Shown one piece after another: positions 13,056 through 26,100 of a DNA stretch of 64,000 nt. Under the pieces are notes generated by a model that saw only the letters and a program-made list of their open reading frames with translations, made no database searches and was not told the origin of the DNA. A program made the position numbers and the translations under genes. The stretch is from assembly GCA_021432635.1 (NCBI GenBank), contig MU270049.1, positions 250,347 through 314,346 of the forward strand, in the 5' to 3' direction. Position 1 is the first letter of the stretch. Each line of letters starts with the position of its first letter. This DNA comes from Thozetella sp. PMI_491. Its lineage: Eukaryota > Ascomycota > Sordariomycetes > Chaetosphaeriales > Chaetosphaeriaceae.

Positions 13056-16000
13056 CTATGCGTGGCCCTGACGCATGTAGAACACGGCCGTCCGGGCTTG
13101 CTCCTTGACGTCGAGATCGACGTCTTCGTGCTGTAGGCTCTCGAGCCGGGCCTGGAAGCCTAGGCGCTTCAGCTCAACGGCGCGCTGGTGGCTAGCTTGC
13201 GTGTCCTCCGAGTCCTCCTCCAACATCAGGTTGTTGAGCAGGTGGCACAAGGCGCGGCGCACGCCGACAGACCCGTTGCTGAACTGGGTGACCAGCGACC
13301 GGAGCAGCTCGGTCTGGGTGATGACGAGCTGCCGGTGGCGGGGCACGCTGGCGGCCATATGAACCAGGATGTAGACGACGACCTCGATCACCGTCGCCTG
13401 CGGATACACGACCTTGGGCTCACGGCCCAGCGACGGGTGGCGGCGCTCGAATGCGTGCAGTACTTTGGGGCGCAGCTTGCCCTGCAGGATATCAAACAGG
13501 CGGTCTTGGCCGAGCTCGCTGAAGACGTAATCGACCATCTCGGTCGCCACGACCGCCGGAGTCTCGAAGCCGGTGGTTGAGCATGGTCCGACGAGCAAGT
13601 TGCGGATGAAGTTGAGCCCTTGCTCCTGAATCGCTAGGTCGTCGCTCCTCGCCTTGCGGGTCGGGTTGATCTCTGCCTCGCGGAGGGTGACCAGCTTTTT
13701 CTCAGCCCGCTGGAAGCACGTCATCCGCAGGCGGTCCGCCACCGGTGGGTGACTGCTGCTGGCCCGGTAAAGGCCCGGCCATGACCATGGCCGACTATCA
13801 GTCTCGTACAAGTCTGGGTCCATCTCCTCGACGTCGCCGTCCACTGACATGCGACGTTCCGACTTCATGAGACGCTCGTGGAGCGCCGAGTCTTCGGTGT
13901 CGTCGCAGACGAGCTGGATCAGCCAGCCCGATGATAGCTCCTCCAGAGCCTTCTTCTTGAGGTCGTTCTCTGCCGTTGCCACCAGGTGCTTAAGCGCCCA
14001 CATCGAGTTGAGCCTCAGGCCAGGGCTCTGCGAGTGGGCGTGTTTACAGAGTATCTTTAAGATGCCGGTGCCAACGAGGCGCTGAGGACGGGTTAGCACG
14101 GGACCAAGATGGGACAGTATCTGATGCTTCGTCTCACCTCTCTCATGGGGCTCACATCGGTGAGCAAGTTAATCATCACGGCGCAGGCTGCTATCTGCAC
14201 TTCTACGTCGGCATGCTTGAGCAGGCTGAAGACGGGCATAGCAGCCCCGTGGTCTTTGAGCGAAGTCCGAACGATGCTGATTGACCGGCTCAGAAGCCGC
14301 AGCACGTGGCATGCTGCGACGATGACCGAGCTGGGATTGTTGCCGTAGGGTGAGTATTCGCCCGTGGCTAGGGCGGGGGGCTCCTCGTCCCCACCACCCT
14401 TCTCTTTCGTCTTTTCGATGGCGAGACTCGGTTTGCGCGGACATGGCTGCAGGGATTCGACAATGTAGGGGACGACTTCCTGCTCAACAAAGGCCTTACG
14501 TAGTTCGTCCTTGAACGTTGACATGGCAGCTATGAGCTTCAAGCTGCTCTCTCTGACCTTGATCCGGTGAAGGTAGATAGGAAGGTGACCAGGCTCGCCG
14601 ATCCGGCGCGTGGCATCCCCGTGCTGGACCGGGCGTTTGGGTACGGTGGACCAAGGGCGCGGAGCATGTTGGGCCGGGAGCGGCTCGTAAGTGTCCTTCA
14701 ACAACTTGGAGACCGTCTTGATGATGCCGGATTCGTAGGCAGCTTGCTGGAGATACCCGCAGTCCGCCACCAGTCGTGCTAGGACCTCTGGTGCTTGTTC
14801 TAGAATGGCCCAGTTTAGGGCCACTGCCGGTTCAGGGAGTGCGGTGCTGCTCGACTCGCTCTCTCTGTTGTGTTTCTCGATCATCTCGCAGAGCACTGGC
14901 ACGATTGCGTGGCCAAACAGGAGGTCCCGGTCCGGCCTGGTGAACCCTGCCTTGAACAGTGACGCCAGGAGAGAGGCGGCTAAGATTCTATCGAGGGGCT
15001 CGGAAGATCGGATGAAGTGGACGAGCCAGAGAACGATGGGGCTTTCAGAGTCTTCAGCTTCTACTTCATTTGGTTTGTCGGATCCCTGCCTTGTTGTCGG
15101 CTCGGCAAGCCCTGACCACGGGTCCCAGGCCGCCAACCTTGCCGAGGAGGGCTTCGAGGAATGCCGGTCCCTTGAGCCGGGATAGCCGAATGGGGCGAGT
15201 TGCGAGGCGTGCGACGAAGGAACCCGCGGGACTACTGGCATGAGATATTCCATGGCCCCGGCTTTTCTTGTGTGCGAGTAGCTCGCAGCAGGTGCCGCCC
15301 TCTCCAGTGCGCTCCAGGCATTCTTGGAGTACTTTGACGAGGTGTGGTACTCGACGACCGGGAAGATGGCCATGATGGAAGGCGAATAGAGGAACATGCC
15401 GGCGCGGAAGCGGGAATCCGCCACAATGGCCGACACCGCGTCTAGGACAAGGTGCTGCTGGAGGCTGGGAGGTGCCGCAGACGGGATCCAGGATGCCAGG
15501 CCGTGCTCCTTGGCCAGCTCTGGGGCGTCGGGAATGACCTCTCCCCGAGCAACGACGAAGCTCACGAGAAGCGTGGCTAGGGCGTCCAAGACTCCCGCAT
15601 TAGCCAAGGCGTTTCGGTGAACGGTGTCCTTACATAGCTTCGAGATCAGGCCGGCGACAAGGCATTTTTGCTGCTGGACCGTCCGGTGGGTGGATTTAGA
15701 GGCCAGGATGGCGTACAATATCTCGAGGTTGCGGCGGTCGAAGAGGGCGTCGGCGAGGAGCGCAGCATGCTCGGCCTCTGCCAGGCCAGCCGCGTCTGCG
15801 AGGTTGTCGAGGACTCGCAGGGCGGTCAGAGAAAGTAGCGGGTGGTTGTCGACAGGGGACAGATGGGACAGAACGGCGGGAATCGCATCGCTGGCGTAGA
15901 TCGGGGCAAGGAACGCCGGGCCGCCTGCTGGGAGTCAGCTTTCGCCCAAGGTCACGAGATCATACCAGGGGGGGGGGATGAAGGAGTTATTACCGATTGC

Positions 16001-16273
16001 CAGGCTGTTCAGCACCTGAAGGGATTGCAGCAGGACGGCATCGGCATCTGAAAGTTTCCTCTGGGGGGATATGTGTGTCCGAGTCTCCTTGCCGTTAAGC
16101 CTAGCAGGTGACCGTGGCGTTCGCAGATAGCCGACCAGAGTGGCTAGTAGTCCCTGTCCGATATATATTTCTTTACGTTGAACGTGACCAACGATTTCGT
16201 CTTTTATCGACCGCACGGTAGCGATCTGGTCTCGGTATGCCTCGGCTCCGTCGAAGGAAGGAGAGCGGGCCAT
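13056..16273 (-). CDS. VID28: Armadillo-repeat subunit of the GID/CTLH ubiquitin ligase (Vid28/Gid5/ARMC8-like)
   Basis: Three exons, 16273-15994, 15924-14138 and 14081-13056, encode about 1030 residues. Intron 1 is GTAATA...CAG of 69 bp; a 66-bp alternative acceptor exists at 15928. Intron 2 is GTGAGA...CAG of 56 bp with a GCTAAC branch point. The protein is all-helical, with leucine-rich armadillo-like repeats along its length such as VLLQSLQVLNSLAIG, LTALRVLDNLADAAGL, KLIAAMSTFKDELRKAF, VQIAACAVMINLLTDVSPMR and LNSMWALKHLVATAENDLKK. The last segment is the most ARMC8-like. In yeast Vid28/Gid5 is the scaffold that holds substrate receptors in the GID E3 ligase, which degrades gluconeogenic enzymes when glucose returns. 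A divergent low-complexity Ser/Pro stretch interrupts the repeats in the middle. The start ATG at 16273 begins MARSPSFDGAEAYRDQI. The family call is strong; the exact substrate role is inferred. Confidence 0.9.
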
Positions 16274-19200
16274 GGTGTCGTCTGTCGGGGTGCGAGTCCG
16301 GGCAAAGGGGGGGTGTCGCGCCGCAGTGGTGAGCTCGACTTCGCAGGCAATGGGAGGGTTCCCCAGAGGATGGCCGCTGAGGCCTTGTGCAGATGCCTCG
16401 GCCTAAAGGAGAGTGTGTTCCAAATGGCGGCCGCGATGCACTTTCGATGCCCGGCGGTCGCAGGAAGCGCGCAAACCGACCCGGGGGCCACGCGAGTGGG
16501 AAAGGACGGGCCAAGAATCGGCAGGCCGCCGTGGAAATTGGCTCTCTTCTCGAATGGAGATGGTAGCGTGGGTGGGCAGTGGACGGGATCTGATGAAGCA
16601 GCCTGGTGGCCGATGCGCAATGCCTCTCCGACAAGACTCGTCTGGCCCGCGCTGATTTTCTGGTTTCTCCAAGATCGGCGCCAAGATCGCAGCGATTCCT
16701 GGCTCCCGCTGCCGAGCGCCTCAATTCGCGGACTGGGGGGTCGGAGCCTCCGCGCACGGGCCATATAAGCGAATCACATCTCGTTATCGATAAAGAATTT
16801 ACCTGAGCATATTCCGTACTCCGGAGCACGAGGCGAACGGCACCATCGCCTCGGCACTCATGTCGATCGAAATGGCCCGTCTCCGTTGATGTATGCTCCG
16901 CAGGGCGTCTCTGGAAGCTTCACAGATCTCCCCCTGTTGTCTTCACAACCGCTGGCTTTACCCTCTTGTTCCTTCAATTGGACAGCGCATGCTTAGTTAC
17001 GCGTCGGAACGTCTAGAAAGACGCCGGAGGATGCTAGACAGCGTCGAGCTTGAATGGTCTCGTCTTTCGGCTTGCTAATTATCATTGGGAAGAGGTTGAA
17101 CCCGGCGCACTCAGATATCGTAGCCTCGAAATCCGGGCAACCATTTTCTCGTAGCCTTCCACTGACACCATGCTATCAATCCCAGAAGAGTCGTGAACGA
17201 GTTTTGCTCACTGTCCGGCACACATCCAACCCGCAACGCCGCAGCGCTGAAAAGGTACTGCCAGACGTACTGTGCGACCAAACGGCGCAATTCTGTACGT
17301 GGCTCGCCATAATCCTAGAACATAAAACAGGAGGGCCGATACCACTACGTGGCGTGGCTCTATTGCAGACGGTTTTAAGCAGCGCACCAGTAAGCACCAG
17401 TAAGCACCGGGAAGCCCCAGTCAGTAAATTCCAGGCAAGAAGCCAGCCCCAATGGCAAGACCATCGGAATTTCCACGAGTCTGTCCAGCACAAGGTTCAA
17501 GCAGAGAAAGAGAGATACCAGACAAAGCCTCGCCGAGACGGAAGATAGAATCAGTGGCTTGTCTAGATCAAGGAGGAGGCGCGACAGAAAGTTTTTGCTC
17601 CGAGACGGCAAACCGGTTCTAGCATAATAACTTCCGCTTCGGATAGCTTCCTTTCCAGTGAACGCTGACAGGCGTTCAGCCACTAACAGCACCTCTTGCT
17701 CATGAGCCAACGGGGTTAAGACACCATCTGCGCCCATTACGTCGGCTCAGGCAGTAGATCAAAGGCCTAGGAGGGCATTGACCCGAGAGGCGACTGCAGA
17801 ATCGAGGTACCGGACTTTCAAACGTAGCTGGCGAATTTGCAACGGGGAATCAGCGCCTTGATTGATTTGATCTGTGTGCTTGTCCCCATACAATCCCTAA
17901 TAGACGAGGCCGATGTACATGCCGACTGAGTCGTCTTTCCGGGTTTCTCTGGTCCATCTCTTACCGCTTTCGGGAGGCCGCACTTGTCTCCGTGGGCGCT
18001 GATTCGGCCACCAACGTGCTGTGCTGGCTCAACACAATTGGCCAGACTGAGTCAGCCTTTGGCATCGCGAAGAGCCTCTTCCGCCTTTTCTTCCTCTTTC
18101 TCAATTTTCTTTCTTTCTTTTTCTTTTGAGTTTTGTAAGGGAAACTGGTCCAATTCTTAGTTCTCCGGCAGTGATCGTGACCGAGCCCCCCGGGGCCCCT
18201 CCCCTAGGCCTCTGAGAGAGTCTAGAGAGATACGGTTTGTCAGGAGTTCGCTGGCGTGCAGGCGATGGCCTTTTAGGCCAACATGTTGGTTCCGATAGAA
18301 TGCCATACTAGAGCCGCATCTATGCCCAGTGCACCGCGCAGCAGCTATGTCTCTCTCTACTCCTAGACGGCCACCGTGTCCCGTCTTGGTCGAGTACCTG
18401 GGTACCGTTTGTCGTCTACCGAAGCCCGGAGTGGCGCTCACTTTGCGCGGTGGCGGTTGACGGGAGCCCCACCCCGCTGGCGTTCGGGGGGGTCGCAGTG
18501 TGGTGGAGCCGGCCCGGCGGTGCATCCGGCGGCGTTCTAGAAGATCTGGAGCCGTTGGCAAGCTGTGGGGTTAGCCTAGCAGCTCACGGAGTCTGGCTCC
18601 GGCACCCGAATTCTTCATGCAAATTCGTCCCGTTGCCCCGATTTTTAAACTTTGCAATTCGGCAAGTCCTCCAATGCTGCCACCTCGGCCTGTGGCGTTC
18701 TGCATCCCACGACGGTCACTGGTCAGCATCTCTGCCCAACGTGGCAACGACGAGGCCTGCTATTTGCACGCGTCCGTGGATCGGCCTTGGGACTGTGGAC
18801 CAGGCAAGCCAGGTTCTGGCACGGCATGGCCCATGATGACGGGATGATCTCACATCCCCGAGCGGCGTGACCGCCCCAAAGATCACGCAGATCCTTCAGG
18901 GCAGAAGGGCTCTCTGAATGGTGACTCGCCAACCGAGTCTCCGCAAATCTGTCTGCGTTCGTCCACCTGGCTCAGGGGCTGAAGTGGTGGGGGGGGGATT
19001 GAAGCGGACGCCGCGTACATATCGGTGTTCGTGCTGGGATGGCCCAGCAGCCGCGTGGTGGTTGATGGGGAAAGCAAGGCTAGCTGCTGTTTCGCTCCGT
19101 AGACGGAGCGAGTCCGGCAGCAAAGGACCACTTTCAAGATTGATTCCTCCCACAGGGAAAGCCTGAGGGCCCCGGGTACGGCGTGCGCGTGCCCATTGGC

Positions 19201-21222
19201 CCTTACCTAACAGGAACTAGGCCCCGTGCCTCGCTCGGCTGCAGCTCCGCACCTCTGGATCACCTGGTGTGTCCGCCGGGGTAAATTTTTCGTCATGCAC
19301 TACCGCTTTCTATGGCTACCGAAGATAGGCGCGTGCGCAAGAGGCTGCTTAGCCGACCCCAGAAAGGGGCAAGCCAAGGCGAGAGGAACAGCCCCGTGGT
19401 GGTGGGTAGGCGGCAGATAAGGCGAGCTGTTCGGTCTGCTGGCGTAAGACCAATCTGCTCGCCTCGCACTGCACCACCAACCGCCGCCCCCCGGTGTGCC
19501 TAACAAAAACGTGCGTGTCGGTCAAGCGATGCAAGCCCCAAAGCCAGGTCACATCCAGGCTCCCGGGGAAATTTAGGCTTGCGTTCCTCCCGATGGCCGT
19601 CCATACCTTTGCCCCGGTTCCCTCCCCCCTCGGCAAGGGTAAGGACTGGGTCACGCTAAGGGAGGGCCACGATAGATAGCCCATTACTCAAGTTGTTGGC
19701 CCCAAAAAAAGCCCCCAGTCGCATGTTTTAATAGCTATAAATTCCTGCTAGACCCGTCGCCAGGCTACAATAGGCATGATCCGATATCGAGACAAGATTA
19801 TCTATCACCGGCTCCTCCGTGTCAAGCGATAGGTAAAACTCTTTGTAACTTTTTTTTTTCTTCTCTCCTCCTCCAGGCAGCCTCTCGACGCGGCCTGGGC
19901 GGGCCAAGCCAGCCAGCCATGTACAGTACCTGGCAAGGCACGCAATGGCAGAATAGCGCCTGGCCTCCGGGGCTAGCGTGCCAGTAGGAAGAATAACAGC
20001 CACACACCATAAAACACAAAACACAAACATGCGTGTAGATACACAGTACAATACAATCCTTGCTTGTTTTTTTGTTTGTTTGTTAGCGTGGGGATTAAAA
20101 GACCACTGTCTTCATAAGAAATGTATTTGACCTAGATACAGGGGGGTTTACAGGGCCAAGAGCGAGCCAAAGGGGCGAACAAGGAGCCAAATGGGCCAAG
20201 AACATGGCTTCTGGGCTGATTACTGACTGGCCTTCAAGGTAGCTGCCCGGCGCTCAAAAAGACGGCCAGCCCAGGCGCTCGCTCCCCTTGGCCAGGGAAA
20301 GAGTTTATGCGGTCTCGGCATGCCCAACCGAGTCTTCATTCAGATGACACAATAGCGCCTTTGTCTACCTCTCGGAGCCTCTCGCCCTCCAAAGCCAAAC
20401 TAGGCCCTGACGCTCTTTGGGACCCATCCGGTTTACCGTAGTGGGTTCGGGCTCTCCACCGACTCGGTCAGCAAGTGAAGTTAGGCTCGAAGCAACCAGG
20501 GCTCCACCCCGTGCCGGGGGAGGGGCTTAGGCGTGCTCACTATCGCCATCCTTTTGCCAAGGTCCAAGGAAGACGGCGCCGCCGTAGCCATCATTAAAAA
20601 AGTGCAAAAAAAAGCAGCTGCATCCTATTTTACACCACTCATCGCGACAGCTTGCTTTCGAGGATTTTCCTTCTCTCTCTCTTTTCTCTCTTTTTTCTCT
20701 CTTTTCCTCCCCTCTCCTCCTGCCTCGCTGTCTTTTCCTCTGGAGGAGCCACATCGATTTGTCTGGAACGCCGCTTGCCGCCCCACGACGACCGAATCAA
20801 CGAGGTTGTACCGACATAGCGTGCAGCTACGCTACGGTACATTCGTACCCAACGATTTCTCCCCTATTGAGAAAAAGGGGGCCCCCCCCCCCCCCCCCTC
20901 CCCGCCTCCCTCTCCGAGTTTTTTGAGTGGAATCGCACCTTCGTCCTTAAAAAAAAAAAGGCCTATCTCCCGCCTCCGATACCCACGCGCACACTCCACT
21001 CTGTCGACCGGCCCTCTCTTCGACATTACACTACTGGGGCCACGGGCGAGTTACCTAGCCTCGTGGTCGGTTTTGGGGGACAAGAGGAGGTTATCCCATA
21101 ATCCCTATCTGCGAAGCAAACGCGACCGGGTTCGGCGTGGATCCCGCCCCTCCCCACCTGCTTGCATTCCTCTGTCTCCTTTCCAGCCGCAGCCCCCTCG
21201 GACCAACGATGCGGCCTCGAAG
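16274..21222. other. Intergenic spacer with divergent promoters (Vid28-like and preg-like genes)
   Basis: The left end should hold the Vid28-like promoter and the right end the leader of the preg-like gene. The open frames between 17054 and 20500 have no recognised motif and do not extend through plausible splice sites. A 10-bp direct repeat (CACCAGTAAG) lies near 17384-17405. From about 20660 to 20740 the plus strand is a CT-rich tract, and from 20877 to 20900 a GGGGCCCC-type switch leads into a long C run. Both are common just upstream of fungal transcription starts. A CTTTCCAG word at 21178-21185 could be the acceptor of a 5'-UTR intron. Confidence 0.45.
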
Positions 21223-22619
21223 ATGTTGACTCGGTCCCCCGTCCCGGCAAGCCCGTCCACGCTCAATGCATCGCCCCGGAGCAGCTTCCACGCCTTCCAT
21301 TATGCCCCCGGCCCCTCGCCGCGCATCTCGTCTCCCGCTCGTGTCCCAACTGCTCTGCCTGGGCGCCAGTCGAGCTCGGGGTCCCTGACCTCCTCCCCGT
21401 CCCTGTCGCGGCCCAAGAAGCATGCCTATGTCGACGCGGCCACCCAGTATTCGCCCATGGAACCCGTGAACTACTTCGCCAGTTCGGCCGCCGCCCCGGC
21501 CCTCCTACCATCCTCGAGCAGCAGCGAGCAACACCAGTCCCTCGAGCCACCCCCGATCGTCGGCCCGCAGCCCATGACTCTCCCTGATGACCCCCCTCCT
21601 AAGGCAGCCCAGGCCGCACCGGCCAAGTCGGCCGCCCGATCGCTGGCCTCCAAGGTGCCACCGCCCTCCGCCACCAGCAAAGGTCCCGTGCAGAGCACCA
21701 TCGAAACCCAACCCATCTCGCCCTCCAAGCGACGGAACTCCCAGGGCCCGGGCGGCTCCAGTACGTCGCTCCTGGCCGCTGACCAGACGCCGCCCAAGCG
21801 GTCGAAGCAGGAGATGGCGGCCCCCAAGGTGCTACCGCTCCGCTACGAGCTGGCGTCCATTGAGGACGTGGTCGCTTTAATCGCGCATATGCTGGGGGAG
21901 CTCATCGAGACCAACGATCCGCTGGCGCTCAAGTCTGGCCATCTCACCCGGTTCCATTCTCGGTATGCCCGCCTTCAAACCCCCTCCCCCGCCCCTTCTT
22001 CTTTGTGCTCACGGGACTGACGTCGAGAAGCACCGCGCCTGGCATCTCGGTGCAGGACTACCTGAACAGGCTGGCCAAGCATGCTACGCTGACCCCTCCG
22101 CTGCTCCTGGCGATGGTCTACTACATCGACCGCCTCTGCGCCCTGTACCCCGAGTTCACCATCAACACCCTCACCGTGCACCGCTTCCTCATCACCGCCG
22201 CCACGGTGGCAGCCAAGGGTCTGTCGGACTCATTCTGGAACAACTCGACCTATGCGCGCGTAGGCGGTGTGCGGGTGGCCGAGCTAAAACTGCTCGAACT
22301 CGAATTCCTCTACCGGGTCGATTGGAAGATCGTTCCGAACCCAGAGGTGCTGGTCGCCTACTACCGCGGCTTAGTCGAACGCTGCCCCGGATACAGGCTT
22401 CAGGGCGAGGGCGATTCGGACGAGGAGGACAGCAGCGACATCCTCGACGACGACGATGAGGACGGATCCGGGGAGGACCAGGAGTTTGAGAGCGGCGACG
22501 AGCGCCGCCCGGCAGACCAAAACGGCAGCGGCAAGGATGCTGCTGCCGGCTCCAGCTACCGAGGTACGGGTACCCGGCTTGTTCAGGACCTGGCCACGAG
22601 GTCGGGGGGCAACGGGTAG
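21223..22619 (+). CDS. preg: Pho80-type cyclin, negative regulator of phosphate-acquisition genes (PREG-like)
   Basis: Two exons, 21223-21962 and 22031-22619, with a 68-bp GTATGC...AAG intron, encode about 442 residues. The first ~200 residues are Ser/Pro/Ala-rich and probably disordered. The cyclin box follows, starting LPLRYELASIEDVVALIAHM and continuing ETNDPLALKSGHLTRFHSR, then across the junction TAPGISVQDYLNRLAKHATL and YPEFTINTLTVHRFLITAA. The last ~70 residues are strongly acidic. The cyclin box closely resembles Neurospora PREG. That protein pairs with the Pho85-type kinase PGOV and keeps the transcription factor NUC-1 out of the nucleus when phosphate is plentiful. The junction (phase 2, giving Ser-Arg-Thr-Ala-Pro) restores a known family sequence despite the AAG acceptor. 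Open frame extends upstream of the chosen ATG, but the sequence there is low complexity and looks like leader. Confidence 0.93.
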
Positions 22620-23104
22620 GCCACAGCAGAGGTGGCTTCAACAGCCGAGATTCTAAATACAACGAAATGCACGGGGCTTCAGCCACCCCGAAAGCGCCGA
22701 TCACGACGCACGCTCGGGTCGGTACCCGCGCTTAGGGCTTGCGTGGCCACGGCTACAGTACTACAGTCACAGCAGCTACGCGGATGGATAGAAGAGGCAT
22801 CTGGTGTGCGGGCACAAGCTGAAATCAGCCTGCCCAGGCAGGCGGACATAGATACCCGGAACGCGAACTCGAGGAGTTGGGCTGTATATGACCATGTACA
22901 CAGCACTTAACAGATGTGCATTATTTAAGATACCATAGGGACAGCGAGAGCTGTCTGTTTTATCCCTTCACTCATGCACGTACCTCGAGTTTCATTTATG
23001 GTCTTACGGTCGATTCTCATTGAGGGTTTAATGGTTCTACGACTCCTCTCTGTTATGAAATGAGTAGCTACCTAAAACACCCGGCCTCGGCCCTCTTTAT
23101 CATC
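22620..23104. other. Convergent 3' flanks
   Basis: This is the 3' flank of the preg-like gene, facing the 3' end of the decayed helicase gene. It becomes AT-richer after about 22900. No further feature was seen. Confidence 0.4.
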
Positions 23105-26100
23105 TTATTTGGAGGGCTGGTTGTTGCCCACGCGTGGGCCTTTATGGCTCTTAGCCGGCTCCAAATCCCGGGATGCAGCGCGCTTCCTGCTGTCAACCGA
23201 AGTAGGACTAGGGGCACACAAAGTAGACGTGCCAGTGCCCTGGGGAATCCGCATGTCGGCGAGCAGCTGTTGCACATACTTCCGGACGGGTCTGCCAATG
23301 TTCACATCGACGTAGGCACCCGTCGGCCAAATGAACCGCCAGGTGACTGGTTTCTCCTGGCTCATACATTGGAGCCGCATCATGGCTTGAGTTAAAGTCG
23401 ACATGTCAGGTGGATATTCGACCATAATCCCGGTGTAGCAGGCTTTGTGCACGTTGCGGCCGATACCGCCGACTGCATAGGTGGTGATCATCACCATGCA
23501 GCCAGAGTTGGGGTCGTCCATTTCCTGCACGGCTAAATCTCGATCTTCTTGCGAATGATGAGAGGCCCTGATACGGTAGCCGATGTCACATGTCTGGCAT
23601 ATCATGGCGAGCTCTCTGTAGAGAAGTAAGCATTTAGAGCGCCGAGAGAGACCCGGTCGGGGACCGCTGTCAGCTAGCTAGCCGTGCCAAACCACCCGAA
23701 GGAGATGGTATTACAGCTGCACCCACGGGTGCACACAGAAGACGAGAACCTTCCGATTCTGGCGGGTAAGCTTGTTGATAAGCTTAAAGAAGGCGAAGAA
23801 GACTGGCGACTCCCCGATGCTGTAGCACAAAAGATACTCAGTATCCCTAGGAGGAGGGCTGCCCCAATGCCGAGGGTCTATGGTCATCTGGTGCTTGAAA
23901 GACATTCCCAGGTCTGGATCGTTGGCTAGCAAGCTATGAGTGTGCTGCGAGCCCACAACTGCTTGATCGGCCCCGGCAGTTGGTGTCTCGTGGTGAAAAC
24001 CCATGCCCTGATTCTGCATCCAGGCCTTGACCGCGCCAGAGTCGAGTTGAGTTAGGAGCTCCGAGTTTCGAAACATATCATGAGCCTTCAGATCCAAGGA
24101 GGTCAGGCAGGCCTGTCTGGGGTAGCGCCAGTTGAGCAGACCTTTGGGTCCAAGGCCAGGCTCGATCGCCCCCACAGCACCACCGCCACGAACGGATGCA
24201 TGATACTTGTCCATAATCTTGGTAAGGCGTCTGCGCTTTCGTGCGTTCGCGGAGTCTACGAGGATGTGATTCGCAGTCCCAGCCGGAATACTATTAGCTG
24301 GAGTGACCTTCCGGCCATCCGGGAGGGCGATAGTGGTGTGCACTTGGCGACGGCTCTGGATCAGAGAGAGTAGGCGGCTAAGCGACTCGGTTCGGTCGCA
24401 TTGGTCGAATCCTTCAGAGCGATGCAGCGAGATCAGGTGGCGTATAAGAGGCGAATAGGATATTCAGCGCCGTCCTTGGTGCACTCGTCGTAGTCAGCCA
24501 ACTGTGCTTTACCAGCATCACTGGAGCAGATGAGGTACCAGGGAGACTGCTCAGAGTTGCCCCCATTGTCCGAGAACTCCTGCGCGTCGATGCTCGTGGC
24601 CTGGGCCATTAGGTGAGCCAACGACCGAATGTCCCCAATGGTGTTCCACATTGGTGTTGCACTGATGATGAAGACGGTCTCAGTGTGGATCTAGTTCACC
24701 AACTGATAATGGATCGAGGAGAACTGCCGGAGCGTATGTCCCTCGTCACAGATAACCGCAGCGAATTCGACATTGCCAGTGTAAGCGGTAGACGTTCGAG
24801 CCCTCGCTCCATAATCCAAGAAGGGCCGAACAATTGTTGCCTTCTTCTTCTTTTTACCGATCGCGGGCCACTCGCCGGGCTCGGGATCTTCGCCACCCGC
24901 CCCAAGGATCACATCGATGGCCTCATTGATCTCGGCACGGGGATTGTCTTTGTCAATTTCGCTTAGCCTTTCGAACTCCTCAGGTGTCGTATTGTTGACT
25001 TTGACCCAAGCATTATCTCCGATGGCACCGATCCTCGCGAATTGAGGTGCAATAATGGCGCCCACCACGTCGACGCCGCGCGGATATCTGTGGGTAAAGG
25101 CAAGACGAGATTCGGCGGTCTCATAGGTGGTAATTATCAACTGCCCGGCCGTCTATCAAAAGTTAGCAAGAGATGCAAGCGTCGAAAGCTCTCGCGGGGG
25201 ACCGCGGCCCGAGGGGCCAGCAGACTCGAAACGAGGATGGGGATGCATACCTTGGGATCACCCCTCGCAGCCTCACTCTGGCTGCCACGGAGAAGCTCGT
25301 CAACTTCCACCGGTTTGACTGTGTTGGCCTTCATCAAATCGTTGATCTTCTTGGCTTTCTCCGATCCAAATAGCATATAGAGCTGGAATATGCCACCAAA
25401 CACCTGCGCAGCTTCCCGGGTAACACCAGTGATGGTATGGCCTGGCACTAGTATCATTGTTGGGCGGAAGACAGCCTTTTTGCCTCCAGCCTTGGCCTTT
25501 TCGAGAGCCGAACAGCGATTGTAGAATGCCAAGAGGTAGGTGATCGTCTTGCCGAGGCCAGCGTCGTTAGCCAAGACCATGCCGCGCACGGCAGAATCAT
25601 AGCAAGCAGCCATCAGGTCGGCATCATTGACCTGGCGGATCTTCCAAGGAAACCCAGGAGTATAGTTTCCCTTCTTGGAGTATTTGACGAATTCCGAGTT
25701 GAATCTGATGTCTCCCGGTGTGGCCAAGCCATCGGGACTGAGGCCAACATGCTTGAGTACTGCTGCCAGGTCGACGGTCTTGGGATCCTTGCTGGTGAGG
25801 GCCCGGGCAAGATTCAAGCAACTATCGAAATCCGCGGTTACCCGATTACGGGCCTCCGACGGTGAGATGCCAAGTTTCGCCGCAGTGAAGTCGGACTGCG
25901 AGTCGAGGAGTTGGGCGGACGGTTCCACAACCAGCTGCGCGCAGTCGCCCACTGTGGACATGTCCAATAGGGCCATGTTGTCATTGCCCTGGCCCCTCCT
26001 GACTTTCTCCTAGGTGAATCGTGGTGCAAGGATCTCGACAAGCTCGTCAACCTGGGTCTCGTTGATAACTGGTATGGGTTGGTTGAGACGATCACTAAGA

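Noticed and set aside
17054-17548. 164-codon plus-strand frame
   Set aside because: No motif, no ATG context, AT-richer flanks and an overlapping minus frame; treated as chance.
20533-21222. Extending the preg-like protein upstream along the same open frame
   Set aside because: The upstream part is a pyrimidine-rich, poly-C/poly-A containing stretch giving Pro/Ser/Leu low complexity; it looks like leader, and the ATG at 21223 begins family-like sequence.
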